Assembly: GCA_038363925.1 (NCBI GenBank)
Contig: JAQQWL010000005.1
Span: 3,162,001-3,226,000 of the forward strand
DNA: 64,000 nt
Direction of reading: 5' to 3'
DNA from: Apiospora phragmitis
Lineage: Eukaryota > Ascomycota > Sordariomycetes > Amphisphaeriales > Apiosporaceae
The position numbers were made by a program, and so were the translations under genes. Of this stretch, positions 11,270-24,090 are shown one piece after another (position 1 is the first letter of the stretch; the number at the start of each line of letters is the position of its first letter). The notes under the pieces were generated by a model that was not told the DNA's origin, did not search any database, and saw nothing but the letters and a program-made list of their open reading frames with translations.

Positions 11270-14053
11270 ATGTCTTCGCCGAGCGATGGGAACAGAGCCA
11301 CTCCTCAGGGAGGCGTCCTTGAGGGGTCCAACCCGTCGCAATACAGTCCGACAGACCCGCTCACCATCTTCATCATCCAGGCCGGCTTGATCCTTATCCT
11401 CTGCCATTTGCTGCACTGGCCGCTCAGTAAGATCCGCCAGCCTCGCGTCATCGCCGAGGTCATCGGCGGCATCCTGTTGGGCCCCTCGGTGATGGGCCGT
11501 ATCCCTGGCTTCAAAGCTGCCATTTTCCCCGATGCGTCCATCCCGAACCTGACCCTCGTCGCCAACCTTGGGTTGGTCTTGTATCTCTTCAGTATCGGCC
11601 TGGAGACCGATGTCCCCTTTCTCCTAAGCAACTGGCGCGTCGCCACCTCGGTCGCCGTCGGCGGTCTCGTGCTGCCCTTCGCAGTCGGCTGTGGCCTTGC
11701 CTGGGGTATCTACCATCAGTTCGCCAACGATGAGGGCGTCCATCCCATCGCGTTCCCGACATATATGCTTTTCGTTGGTGTTGCTATTGCCATTACTGTT
11801 AGTATCTTCCCTCATCGCACGCATTGCGCTTCTTGTATTACGCCCAAACATCTGCTGACCCACCGACCCAGGCCTTCCCTGTGCTCTGTCGTATCTTGAC
11901 TGAACTTAAGCTTCTCGACACCTCGGTCGGTGTCATCACCCTATCTGCCGGTGTTGCCAATGATGTCGTGGGTATGTTGTACATCCAGACTTCTCATCCC
12001 AAGTCACCTTGTACACAATTCTTCACAACGGTAGCTAACCAAAAAAAACCCTCATTAGGTTGGGTCTTGCTTGCTCTCTGTGTTGCTCTGGCCAATGCTG
12101 GCACCGGACTCACCGCCCTTTGGATCTTGCTCTGCTGTCTCGGCTACATGGTGTTCTTGATGTATGCCGTGAGACCAGTGCTCACTTGGATCCTTCGCCG
12201 CACCGGCAACATCGACAATGGCCCCTCTCAAAGCGCCATTGGCCTCGTGCTTCTCGTCGCCTTGGCTTCCGCCTTCTTCACTGCCATCATCGGCGTCCAC
12301 GCTATCTTTGGCGGCTTCATGGTTGGCCTCATCTTGCCCCGCGAGCGGAACTTCAACGTCAAGGTCATTGAGAAGCTCGAGGATCTCATCGGCGCCATTC
12401 TGCTCCCGCTTTACTTCACACTTTCTGGACTGAAGACCAACATTGGTCTTCTCGATAACGGCATTACTTGGGGATACGTGATTGCTGTCACCTTCTCCGC
12501 CTTCTTCACCAAGATCCTCGGTGCCACTCTCGCAAGTCGGCTGAATGGTCTTGTCTGGAGGGAGTCGTTCACCATTGGTGCTCTGATGAGTTGCAAGGGT
12601 CTAGTGGAACTAATCGTGCTGGTACGTCCCCTGGTTTTATTGGCTGCTAAATGTGTGATTGGCTTAATTAACACATTCTGCAGAACATCGGCCTCCAGGC
12701 AAAGATTCTTAGCACGAGGACTTTCACCATTTTCGTCGTCATGGCCCTGATGACGACATTCGCGACGACGCCGTTGGTTTCGTGGCTATACCCCCTTGGT
12801 ACCAAAAGAAGATCGCGGCCTGGAAACGGGGCGAAATTGATTGGGACACTGGTGCCACCCTGTCACATCTTGCTACCGCCAATCGCTCTACCCTCAACAT
12901 GGGTGCGGGTATGAGTCGTGTGAACAGCATACTCGTTTATCTCCGACTCGATAACATGCCAAATACGCTCAACCTGCTATATCTCTTCGGTATGCAAAAT
13001 GATGCCAAGAAGCAGGATACGGAGGCAATCGATTCCAAGGAAACCGAAACCATTGTCACGCCGACCAACAAGAAGACCGTCCGTACACACGGAATGCGTC
13101 TGTTGCAACTCGGTGACCGTGACTCCAACGTGCTCACCGTTTCCCAAGTTGACGAGTACACGAGGAATGACTCGGTCGTCAACATCTTCCGCACCGTAGG
13201 CCAGTTCCTCAAGATTGCCGTTTCCGGCGAGGTGGCCGTCATGCCCCCATCCCGCTTCGCCGAGGCCCTCCTGGCGAAAGCGTCCGACACCACGTCCGAC
13301 CTGCTCCTCGTCCCCTGGACCGGCACGGGCGCCATCTCCGACTCGTCGGTCGAGACGGCCGACGACAGAGTCCTGTCGGCCTCCTACCTGCAGTTCGCCG
13401 CGGACCTGCTCGCGTCCAAGGACCACAACATCGCCCTCTTCCTGCCGCACAACCCCAAGCGCATGCTGCCCAACGAGCCCCTCGCCGCCGCCGCCGCCGC
13501 CAAGCGCCAGGAACTACTGACCCGGGCGAACTCGCTCAAGGAGGGCCTGCACCAGGAGGGCGTCTTCCCCAGCATCATCCCCGTCGCGGACAAGTCCTAT
13601 CACATCTTCTTCCCCTTCTTCGGCGGCGCCGACGACGAGGTGGCGCTGTCGCTCGTGATCCAGATGTGCGAGGCCGGAAACGCGACCGCCACTGTCGTGC
13701 AGTTCACCGACCCGTCCGCGGCGGAGCTGGACGTCGCCACCGTGATCTCCTCGCGCCACAGGGACACCGCTAAGATCACCGTCGACAAGGTCCACGCCGA
13801 TAAGGGGGCCGAGGCCGCTCTGAGCCGTGCCCTGTCAGAGGTCCGCTCTGACAACGACGGGTCCCACGGCAAAATTAGCTGGTACAATCTCGTGGTACTG
13901 GGCCGGAGCCACCATGAGGCCGAGGCCTCTTCCAGTGGTAGCGGCAGCGATGCCGATGTCCGGTACTGCCTCGGCGACACGGCTGCGACGTTCATGGCTT
14001 CTTCTGACCTGCATGCGAACATACTGGTGGTGCAGGCACGGTCGACACAATGA
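11270..14053 (+). CDS. KHA1: K+/H+ antiporter, Kha1-like (CPA2 family)
   Basis: Monovalent cation:proton antiporter of an intracellular membrane; it helps set K+ and pH balance. Four exons: 11270-11797, 11872-11971, 12059-12621 and 12684-14053. The first three and the start of the fourth hold about 12 hydrophobic segments with CPA2 signatures: LILCHLLHWPLSKIRQPRVI, EVIGGILLGPSVMG, NLGLVLYLFSIGLE, and GFMVGLILPRE. The C-terminal ~400 residues are a soluble cytoplasmic domain, with LLLVPWTGTGAISDSS and ALFLPHNPKRM as in Kha1 proteins. After LVSWLYP the frame slips by one at a run of five C (12791-12795); a sixth C would restore PPWYQKKIAAWKRGEIDW. That is most simply a one-base deletion in the assembly. 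Otherwise full length, about 850 residues. Confidence 0.9.
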
Positions 14054-15030
14054 AGTATTCTCTCATAAGGACACTTTCAACGTGCCTCTTACTGGTTCCT
14101 GGCTTTTTGGCGATTTCGCAAGCGCTGCATTACTTTCGATGAGATTGCATTTGGCTATATTCTCGGGCGCGCGCACACACAGGGGCGTTTTGGATGATGT
14201 CTCCCATTTCACGACCATCTACTGGAGTTTACTTGCATTCCATCATTCTCCATGACTATTCTCAACCTGTATGGATGGCCCTGAGGAGCTATCTACATGA
14301 TTGTATGATTTGATTACACCGTATGAAACCAGACCAGATTGGAGGTCAATACAATACACCTACTTACCAATGAATCAAATGGATACTGAATGATGCCGAT
14401 ACAACGCAATGAAAAGCCCGGTTTACTTACATTCAATTCTACTTGACTTCAGGGCTCTCATTGATGAAACACAACAAACAGGTGGCGCCGACGGGAGGGG
14501 GGTCCGTGACTGCCCTTGCCTCCATCAGCTGGTCTACACTGCAGGGCACCCCGTGTGTGGCATGTAACCGACATTGGATACATCTTTAAGATGCTGCAAA
14601 TCTGTAGTAAAGTTGACGACAGCTAGACCCGGGCCGGTCTGTCAGGCCTCGGTAGAGCGCAATGTTTGAACTCCTGCAGAGGGTACCCCCTGGAGACGAT
14701 AACATCTGCGGCGGATGCTGACACTGCATGGGCAAAAATAAACAATTGACGACTTAGTGACAACCTGAGCAACAGAGAGTCATACCAATTGCTCATTAAC
14801 ATTGCGATTATATCTATTAGAATGGATGCGGTCATTGTCTATGCCATCAGTGTTTTCGGCCAGTCTCGCGCATACAGAGGGAAAGAGAGAGCCCCTCGAC
14901 TCATTCTAGTTCTGACGCGCCTAGGCATGTGAATTTCAGGTAAACCCGCCCTACTCCTGAACGCTCGACAAGGATCTTACACTGAAGAATCTTCTTAAGC
15001 ACTCTTGTCTATTCACACCGTTTACTATGC
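14054..15030. other. Intergenic, convergent 3' flanks
   Basis: Between two convergent stop codons (antiporter and GH125). No gene, RNA or repeat was recognised. Confidence 0.5.
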
Positions 15031-17397
15031 CTACTGGACCCCCACCACGTACGGTGTATCGTCCTTGAAGATCAACCCGGGCTTCCGCTCCGCGAGGTCC
15101 AGCAGCATCTCAGCGAAGTAGCTGTTGGCCCAGGCGAACCAGGGCCGCGAGTAGTCGGTCGCGTTGTAGATGGACACGCTCTCGTGGATCAGCCCGAGCC
15201 CCGCCGTGTTCCGGAGGATCACGTCAAGTCTCTGGGTGATCTCGGCGTCGTGGTTGGTGCCGTAGATGGCTGATATTTGGGACATGGGCCAGGGGTAGGT
15301 GGCGTTAACGTGGGGGCCGCTGGGGGATTTCGTGTTAGTTACAGTATAGATACTTAGGCAGTGTAAGAGACAGAAAAGGGGGGAGAAGGGGGACTACTGA
15401 CCCAATCCCGCTGAAGCTCTTGCCCTCGGCGTAGTACGGATTCAGCCGACTGAACAGGAGATCCTTGGTCTTGACGTAGGTCGGGTCGTCGCGCCCCAGG
15501 AAGCCCAGGTAGGGAAGCGAAACCAAGCTGGGCACGTTGGCGTCGTCCATGACGTAGTAGCCGCCGTAACCGTTGGTCTCGTACGCGAAAACGCCGTTCA
15601 GGGTCAGGGTCGTGTTCCAGACGGCGTCCCGGATGGTAGCGGCGTAGGCCCGCGCCTGCTTGGACAGGTCGCCCATCGTAGCAGAGATGGAGGCGGCGGA
15701 GTCCAGCATGTCGGCAATGTGGTCGAGCTCGACGGACATCATGGCGTTGTCCGAGGTGATGAAGTCTGTTCGCGTGGTGTTAGCCCAGGAGCTTCCGCAG
15801 CCCCCCACAATTTACATGAAAAAAGGAGAGAGCTTTCTGGACAGTGGGCGTTGTTGCTCTAACACTGGGCTCCATCGTGTTTGGGGGAAGGCCTATGGTC
15901 CACGTACTGAAGACACAGAGATCGTCGGAGGGCCGGTGGCTTGACGCCACGAGGCCAATCGCCATCTTGGGCTCGCCGTTGCCGCCGTTGGGCACCTGCG
16001 GCGACAGCGCGCCGGGCGTGCCCGTCCAGTTGTAGTAGCTGACAAATTGCCAGTCGTCGGTCCATGTGCTCTGGGACTGGTCGTGGATCGTGGTCATGAT
16101 GGCGTTCATGGCCGATTTCCCTGACAGAAGAAGAGCACATGAATGTCAGACATAATATCCCACTGAGATGGAAACAAAAAAGGGGAAATATTCAGCGCCA
16201 GACTCACAGTTGTCGTTCATAAAGGATGTATCATTTGTGTTCGCGTAGTATGATCGAGAGATCTTCAGGAAGCCAACTAAAGAGTCGAGCTCATACTGAA
16301 AAGGGCGAGATGGGTTAGCTTCTGCAAGGGTTGAATAGTGGGGGTGGCACCGCGTGGGCTTTCCCCGTGTCCTTCTCGTACCTTGCATTCGAAGACGGTC
16401 TGGTTATTGACGGGCCTATGCCAGGATCGTTAGAACAAGCTCATCGCGCACCACACCAAGCAAGGCGTACGTACGGATTGATCGTAACGTTATCAGCCCA
16501 GTCCTGACGTGGGAATGTTAGCCTCGAGCCTTGCTGCAACTCGACATGAGTAGATAGGTGCACTTACGTTATGGGACGGTGAGAGGCCGCTCTCCTGTGG
16601 AGGTTGGAATGCTCCTATACTCGAGGTAAGTACCAAAACAATAATGGAAAGTTTGCGGTAAAGGTAACGAGGACGCACCACAGTAGGGGTATTCTGCAAT
16701 GTACCGCGACTCGGTATTGATCACTGCCTTGACGAGGGCCTGGAGATTCGGGTCTTGGGAAGGAGTCTGTACAGATGGGCAAACTGGTTCCCCGTGTCTC
16801 GCAGCCATTGAGCGCTATATGTGGGTCAGATATGAACCACACATGACGGGAGGTCTACCGAGGGATACACCTACGTGATGTCCTATGAGAGTAGAGTCAG
16901 AACGGATACATTCCATTGCCTAGCTAGCTAGTGGGGTCTTTGTCCACTCACACCTGTGATAATAAAGGCCAGATTCAGATCCGGGTCAAAGTACTTGACG
17001 GTGGTGTCGAGCGTTGAAGGGAATGTGTTTGCGAACAACATGGCCATATCGGGATCCTTTAGTCGTGCCTGCATGTCGGTGATGACTTTCTGCGGGATCA
17101 TTACTATTAGCCCTCATCTATTGCAATATGTGGGGTCCCCCCTGATCACCAACCTACCTCGACGGCCGAGCTGTTGAAGGTCCGGCACTCCGGACTGGGC
17201 CGCATGTTCGGTAGGGCGAGCGCTCCGGACGAGAAGGGCTCGTGGCGCGACTTGGAGTAGTCGTTGTAGTCCGGGCAGGTGGACGGGGTCCGGTTGCGCA
17301 CCGGGTAGTCGGTCCGAGCCGCATTGGCGGGGACCGGCAGGGATGGTCCCAGGATGGAGGCGGCGGCCAGAACCGCTTGAGCAGAGAGCCCACGCAT
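15031..17397 (-). CDS. GH125 exo-alpha-1,6-mannosidase, secreted
   Basis: Metal-independent enzyme that removes terminal alpha-1,6-mannose from mannans or N-glycans. The start at 17397 gives a signal peptide (MRGLSAQAVLAAASILGPSLPVPANA). Eleven exons were traced: 17397-17158, 17089-16952, 16882-16875, 16814-16679, 16614-16568, 16503-16475, 16415-16382, 16295-16208, 16120-15908, 15765-15402 and 15319-15031. Family landmarks in order are GDITAQWLRDTGNQ, GAFQPPQESG, YELDSLVGFLK, SSHRPSDDLCVF, NFITSDNAMMSVELDHIADM, GIGGPHV and SRPWFAWANSYFAEM. The third exon is only 8 nt. In exon 4 the frame slips by one near 16757-16763 (after LYRLL; then QDPNLQALVKAV), probably a missing base. It is divergent from the GH7 gene across a 1.2 kb spacer. 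Confidence 0.9.
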
Positions 17398-18580
17398 CTT
17401 GGCTTGGTCTGGGTACAGTACGGATATTATTGGACGGGCTGGCTATTCGTGATTTAAACCCGGGCGTAGGTAGGGTAGGAGTGCTGTGAAGAGACAATCC
17501 TCTGCTCAAGGTGCTCAAGGTGGGGAGAGTGTTGAGTGAGCCGGAAACTAGTCTCTCTTTATGCAATTACATGGGCCTAGCCTATGTAGTCTGATACATG
17601 GCCGACATCTACATACTATGTCTTGGCAGGGAAGCTAGTACTGCAGCGGTGGAGAGACGCAAGGGTCGGGATGCGGGGATTTGCGGGGGAACGGGCGGTC
17701 TTGCCTTGGAACGCTGTACGACCAGAAGGTACGACCCCTTACGATCTCGGTCATCTTCGGTCTGCCGACCATGACGTATGTAGCCGTACTTGCCGTGGTC
17801 ACAAGATGGGATTATGGGCTTGAGGATCATGTTATTACCAGGTTCGAATTTGACGTAATTACAGATGCGCTGACAGGTTAGGTTAGTTCCCGGCGTGCAT
17901 AAATGGATATGCGGAATGATATTGCCCATGGGCTGTTGGTTTATGCGAAATACAGTTTAATGAGCATTTTGAGTTCGACTATTCTTCCAAGGTTGAATGT
18001 ATACGAAATCCATACCCCTGATTGTCATGTACAGTCGTACATATCTATTGACCAATCGTTCAGATCACGGAAGATTCCCTCGTGCTATTGATGAAAGGGG
18101 TGCAACCCCACAAGTTCGGTTCGGGGCTGCATGACTCGTATGTGTAAAGTAGTATTTCCTGCAGACTGGTTAAACTGATCTGGGAGAGGTGGCGCCACCT
18201 CATATGCAGCCTGTTCAACATAACGATACACAAAAGTCTGAGAATATACTTATGAAGAGTAATGTCTACACCATCGCGGTTACCTACATCGACCACCCCT
18301 ATAGTTCCAGAAACTTGGTGAAACTGGCCGTTGCCAAGACCATACGTTGGCCCCCAAAAAGTCAAAGCTTCATCCCTGTGGTTCACTCTTCCGCGATGCT
18401 CTCCACTGACTCGAGGCGATGCCACGTTGAGTCGAGGATAGATATGTCACTCCACTAAGGCGTGAGGCGGTGAGGAGGAATTGAGTTTCGTGATAGGAGT
18501 ATAATATCAAGCACATGCGCCTTTTTGGCTTTGAGCTACCAAGCATCTATTCCCATCTCCCCCTGAGCCGCTCGTCCAAT
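17398..18580. promoter_or_regulatory. Divergent promoter region, GH125 and GH7
   Basis: 1.2 kb between two divergent secreted glycosidase genes, so it should contain both promoters. The short ORFs inside have no family resemblance. I did not assign any regulator site. Confidence 0.4.
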
Positions 18581-20002
18581 ATGACTTACATGCTAAGAGC
18601 ACTGCTGTTGGCCTCGCTCAGCGTCGCCGAAGCGCAACGGATCGGCACCGCCATCCCCGAGGTCCATCCCAAGCTGTCGACGCAGAAATGCACCAGGGAC
18701 GGCGGCTGCGTCACCCAAGCCACCAGCGTGGTCGCGGACGCCCTCTCACCCTCTCGCCCCTTCCACGTGGTCGGCGACATGACCAAGAGCTGCAACCCCA
18801 ACCCCCGGGGCTCGGACCAGTACCGCATGGACCCGAGCCTCTGCCGGACGCGGCCGCGTGCGCCACGGCCTGCGAGTTCGAGGGCGTCGACTACGCGGGC
18901 ATGGGCGTCACGACGGACGGTTCGGCGCTCACGATGCGGCTCTTCATGCCCAATAAAACCGGCGGCTACGAACGGGTCGCGCCGCGGCTCTACCTGGCCG
19001 CCGAGGAGGACGTCAACTATGAGGCCGTCCGGCTCCTGGGCCAGGAGCTGACCTTCGACGTGGACATGTCGCTGTTGGGGTGCGGCCTGAACGCCGCCCT
19101 GTACCTCGACGAGATGGACTTTAGCGGCTCCCGGAGCGAGACCAACCCGGCGGGGGCTCAGTACGGGACTGGCTACTGCGACGCCCAGTGCTACAACAAG
19201 ACGTTCGTCAACGGCGTGGTAAGTACACACGAGCACTTCTTCCCTCTCACGTTTTCGTCTCGTAAAGCATGTTCTTGACTGACACCTGGCCGCCGTCGAA
19301 AAGCCCAACCTCAACAACAGCGGCGCCTGCTGCCACGAGATGGACATATGGGAGGCCAACAGTCTCGCCACGGCCATAGCTCCCCACCCGTGCAGCAAGC
19401 CGGGCCCATTCATCTGCACGGGCGACGAGTGCGGCGGGACCGGGGCCGGCGTGTGCGACAAGTCGGGCTGCAGTCTCAACCCGTACAAGACCGTCGGCCA
19501 CGACTTTTACGGCCCGGGCATGGCCGTCGACACCAAGCGGCCCTTCACCGTGGTGACGCAATTTTGGACTCAAAACAGCAATAATTCCAGTAGCGCCGCC
19601 GGCGGCAACTTGAGCGAGATCCGCCGCCTCTATATCCAAGACGGTCAGACCATTACTACTTCCGGCTCCCCTGAAAAAGCAGGAGGAGGGTCTAGAGACA
19701 ACAACACCGTCACGCCCAAATTCTGCGCCAGCAGCGGCAAGGACTCCGCCTTCGAGCGGCTGGACGGCCTCGAGGCGGCGGGCGCGGCGCTGGGCCGCGG
19801 CATGGTGCTCATCTTCAGCATCTGGAACGACGTGACCGGCTTCATGAACTGGCTGGACGCCGGGGAGGCGGGGCCGTGCGGGCCGACCGACGGCGCCCCC
19901 GACAAGATCCTGGCGGCGAACCCGGATGTGGCCGTGACGTTCTCTAATATTCGGTGGGGTGATATTGGGTCGACGACGACAACACGACGAGTTGAAGTGT
20001 GA
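18581..20002 (+). CDS. GH7 endoglucanase (EG I type), no cellulose-binding module
   Basis: Secreted retaining beta-1,4-glucanase. The start at 18581 gives [18 protein letters not shown], a signal peptide, followed by [15 protein letters not shown]. One intron (19219-19303). Family blocks: [70 protein letters not shown] (catalytic E-x-D-x-x-E), [24 protein letters not shown] and [13 protein letters not shown]. The protein ends shortly after the catalytic domain with no linker or CBM1. The loops resemble the endoglucanase more than the cellobiohydrolase branch. At 18842-18846 one C seems to be missing: the frame before gives DPSLC, the frame after gives [12 protein letters not shown], which together make the expected LCPDA motif. 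So either a one-base sequencing gap or a recent frameshift. Confidence 0.88.
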
Positions 20003-20559
20003 GGGGTGAGGAGGGGCCGGAATTGCTGCGGTGTTCTAACATATACCAAGACGTTTTGGGTAAAGGGGGAAGAAATGGAAACTCTGATTACCACTGAAAA
20101 TCCAATCGTCACATTGTCAACCGTTTGATGCCACCTGGTCAAAAACTCTGGCTGTTGAATAGGGGTAAAAATATATTAACATGACTCCGTTCTTTATTTC
20201 CCCGACGTTTTGTTCCAGTCCGTATGTGAAATCAACGGGACTGATGGCACAAACATTATGGTTCATTGGATGGAAAAGTATGTGAGGGGTAAAATGTGTT
20301 AGAAATTCCGAAGTTGCGCGCTGCGTCTTGGGCACTGCTGCCTACTGTGGCGCCGTGCAGCCTAGACACGTTCGTTTGATCATTGGAGCCCGCCAGTGAG
20401 CCTCTATGCGGTACTATTGTGGCTGCGCTGGTTACACAATGCCTGCTTACAGGGCACATAGAGATTGGGCCATTGCAGGCTGCCCGAGCTAGCCGGATAC
20501 TTTGGAAAATCGTGGCCTAAAGCCAAATCAACTCAATCCAAATCCATGACAACTTCACC
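20003..20559. other. Intergenic, GH7 to HET gene
   Basis: No gene recognised. It contains the GH7 3' flank and presumably the HET-gene promoter. Confidence 0.4.
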
Positions 20560-23087
20560 ATGGCCACCGACGATGCCGTGCAAGTCACTGCACAGCTTGG
20601 GGACTGGCTATGCACATACGTCGATCGGTCCTCAGTCTACCACATCTTCTCACCGGAGTGGGAAGCGTTCGAGAATGATCAATGGCGCGAGTACGAGGGC
20701 CTGGAGGCTCGCCGGTCGACCCTGCACCTTGACCGTCTGCCTTGGCAAGATGGTCTGGAGAAGCATCGAGATAGCATGTCTCAACTGAGGGATAAGAGTC
20801 ACTCTTTCCTTAACAACAATGAGCAACTGTGCAGCTTTTGCCCGCTGGCAGTTCGAATGGCCCAATTCGAGAAGTGTACCAAGGAGCATAGGCTATGTTC
20901 ATGGGATTCCAAAGCTTACCAGCAAAGGATATCCCCTTGGGGCGCGACAATTGAGGGCTGGCAACAGTTTCAAACGCTACATGACTCCAATGCAGAGTTT
21001 CGGGACTATCTATCCCGGGGAAGCACAGTCTTACATGGAAATGCGACAGCATGAGCAAGACACGGAATCTCCGGTTAGCTCAAAGGGGCTGGCAGCCGCA
21101 GGTGGTGCGGCCACAAGCGCCTCTCTCTACCACGCAGCATGCTTCAAAACCTTTCTACGCGAGTTCCATCCCCAGGCATGGGAGCCATATCAGTGTTTGA
21201 GCCATCTACAAGCCATAAAAACCCTGCGATACCATGCTGGATCCTATGCTCTGGCACAGCGACTCTCGTTTGCCACGATTTCCCCTAGCCCACCTCCACA
21301 GGGCGGGAGAGGATTTCCCGAGGTGTTCTTGAACGAGATACAATGGGCCCACAAAGAAGGACCAACGGATAATCCTCGTTATTTGTGGGATGCGGAGAAG
21401 ATGCTTACTGTTGAGTATGACACTATATCTGGAGACCGAGGGGTATACATGTATCAGCCATACTTGGGGCCGCTGGCGCTGCAAGGATTCGCCTCCGGTG
21501 AATGTAGACAGCGTCAAGTGGAAGATCCCAAAGAACTCCCGCTTCGATGTTCAAGAGTTACCAAGCAAACTACAACGTTTGGGTACCCGTTATATATGGA
21601 TAGACTTATTCTGTATCCCTCAGGATGGTTCCCCTGACGCCGACATTGAAATCGCCCGACAAGCTAGTATCTTCAGAGGCTGTCAGAGCTCGATTGCTTG
21701 GCTGAACGACGTAAATTCATGGGATGGTGTCAAACATGGCTTAAGGTGGCTCAGTCTAAAGCTTCAGAGAAACAACATGCGTCATTACGACTCTCCTAAG
21801 GCAAGCGTTTGGCAGGTGACCGACGATGCCCTCACCGATGTTTCCCAAGCAGCTGATGTAGCAGCAGAGCTATGCCAGCTTCATAGCATCGCGCATCCCG
21901 ATCAGGAAACGCCTTCAGAGGAGCGGACCATACCAAAAAGTGACGTGGCGGATGAGCCGATCAGCTGGTTCTCTTCTCTCTGGACTCTGCAGGAAGCTGT
22001 TCTTTGCCCTGAAATTACTCTCTGTTCCGCAGACTGGACCAGACTAACCGACGAATGGGGCTATGATATATCACTCCAGACTCTGATGATATTCCTGAAT
22101 GAATGTCGGGAGCTGTGTTTGACTGAGGGGCCCATCGAAGAGAGCTTTATGAACATAAGTCGATACAGGTACAAACTTACGCATCACCGCAACCGGCAGG
22201 ATTGGCTGAGAGGAATGAGTTCGTAGCCCAAGGCAGCCAGGCAACTCGACCGCTTACGCGCCCTGACGCGTTTAGATAACGTCCTCACCATCAGATCGCC
22301 TGCTGTCGTCTGCGCCAATGCCAACGTACGATACTGCGAATCGAAAAACCGCGCGCCGGCCATAATTTCAGCACTGGGGGTGACTAAGTGGTATGAGCAG
22401 ACTTTGCCCTCCTCATCGTCCTCGTCGTCAACCTCAGCTCCGTCGCCAGGCTCGCCCCTTATCCTCGATATGTACCCCCTCGGGTAGGAATCCTGCAAGA
22501 GGCCCATAGAAAGTTTGGGGCTTCTTTCTTCGAGACCCCATGCTTTGCTGCCCGCTTGAACAACGAGACCAAGGTCGCATTGGAACAGGGGCGACACATG
22601 GCCTCTATGCTTCCTTTCAGTAGACAGGAAGGGTGATACTCAGAGGTGGCGCCAATCCTCAAGCATACCAAAATTCAAATGATTGACCACGAATCGGCCA
22701 AGACGTGGGAGATTTGCCAGGGTGGCAGCGTCACAATGGCGAGCGTCGGCTGCGTCTTTTCTTCATTTAACGACGAATCTCACAAGGCACCAACAAAGAA
22801 AACGGAGGCGACATTTGACATGGCCTATGAAGGTAGATTCAAGCGTACAGGTAGCGACAACATAATCGAGTTCCTTGACAGCGTCGCTGGGACTGACGGC
22901 CTCGTATTCGCTGTGGCACTTTTTGGCGACTGTCACTGGTAATATGGGATTGTGCTGTACAGCCTTTTCAACCAAGACGACGATGTGGCTTCCCCCCGCA
23001 CGGAAGACCTTGATGAAGATTGGGACCTTCATCGCTTTTGAGTGGGATGAAGTGGATACTAGATCGATTGATTGGATCTTCCTGTAG
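20560..23087 (+). pseudogene. HET-domain (heterokaryon incompatibility) gene, decayed
   Basis: HET proteins trigger cell death when genetically different hyphae fuse. The start MATDDAVQVTAQLGDW is at 20560. The HET domain lies at about 21430-22010, with YTCISHTWGRW, LPSKLQRLGTRYIWIDLFC, IPQDG, RQASIFRGCQSSIAWLND and WFSSLWTLQEAVLCPE. Downstream, RYCESKNRAPAIISALG and the ending KIGTFIAFEWDEVDTRSIDW match the usual C-terminus of this family. The frame changes near 20950-21040, 21410-21450 and 22490. In addition there are stops inside conserved sequence: TAG at 22224-22226 (before PKAARQLDRLRAL) and TAA at 22940-22942 (before YGIVLYSLFNQDDD), then another shift near 22985. The mix of nonsense and frameshift changes favours a true pseudogene over simple assembly error. 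Confidence 0.75.
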
Positions 23088-23102
23088 CTTTTTGTTTCTT
23101 TT

Positions 23103-23133
<31 letters not shown>

Positions 23134-23165
23134 CTTTTTTTCTTTTTCTTTTTCCCCTTTCGCCC
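23088..23165. repeat. Polypyrimidine low-complexity tract
   Basis: About 75 bases of T runs broken by single C, directly after the HET-gene stop codon. The candidate Lys-rich protein on the other strand is only a shadow of this tract. Confidence 0.85.
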
Positions 23166-23491
23166 TTTACTTTTTTCTACTCGCCAAGTAGCCCACAAGA
23201 GATCTCAAGTTTGCCATACATCTAGGCGAGGGACGGGAGAGAATATCACAGATATCAAGAAGGTTTATGCGCAATTGGTCCTGGGACAGGGGCTATTGCC
23301 TGCTAGTGGCATACATAGGTTAACAGTGAGTAAAAGAGGTATCATATGCTTGCTTCCACTCTATTAGCCGTAAGACAAGCCCCTTGGCTTCTTCGACAAA
23401 CCACACCACCACCGTCGTTTTTGGACTCGAGCACGCCATCGCCAAGCAACACCACAGCATCTCGATCTAGTTCAAAACTCCGCGCCGCGCC

Positions 23492-23677
23492 ATGAACAGC
23501 TTTAGACACTTCCCTAGCTGGAAGTTTCAATGTTGCGGTCTCAGCCGCCGCCCCGCAATCCGAGATCCCGATCCTGAAAACGGCCGATCGGGGGTAGACG
23601 TGGATGCCCTCGTCAACCAAGGAGCCAAAGATCTGCTAAAGTCCATACCTGACTCGGAAAGGGCACGTGTGATCTAA
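23492..23677 (+). CDS. Small hypothetical protein (61 aa)
   Basis: Not recognised. The ORF starts MNSFRHFPSWKFQCCGLSRR and ends KSIPDSERARVI, with no signal peptide or membrane segment. A C-rich, G-poor leader precedes the ATG, as in fungal 5' UTRs, but the coding signal is weak. It could be the first exon of a longer or broken gene. Confidence 0.25.
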   Translation: MNSFRHFPSWKFQCCGLSRRPAIRDPDPENGRSGVDVDALVNQGAKDLLKSIPDSERARVI

Positions 23678-24090
23678 ATCTACAACTTTACCCTGACGAG
23701 CACATTTTGGGTCTGTGTGGCAGTGGTGGTTTTGGGTCAAATCAGGCAAGGCAGACACAGACAGCGAGTAGTCCAGGAGCCGAGACCCCGGAGAAGGTAC
23801 CACGGTGGTTCGGTCAGTAGCAAGAGACTGGGCTAGGGTATCTCAGATATCGGAACCGATGTCGACAGAAACCGAGCCTGTATAGAAAGATTGTATATCC
23901 GTAGCATATTAGAATAGGTTTCATATAGAGAGGTGTCGTATTCTGGCTCAATGTCATACAAACTACAATACGATCTTCGGTAGGCTCTCGGACGCGGTGA
24001 CCTTTTCGAATGCGATGGGGGCCGGGGCGGGTTTCCAGCGGGTTTCAAAAGCGCCTAGAAATATAGACCGCCGACAACGCAGCCTCTGTC

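Noticed and set aside
22968..23198. Lys-rich minus-strand ORF
   Set aside because: Created by the polypyrimidine tract on the other strand.
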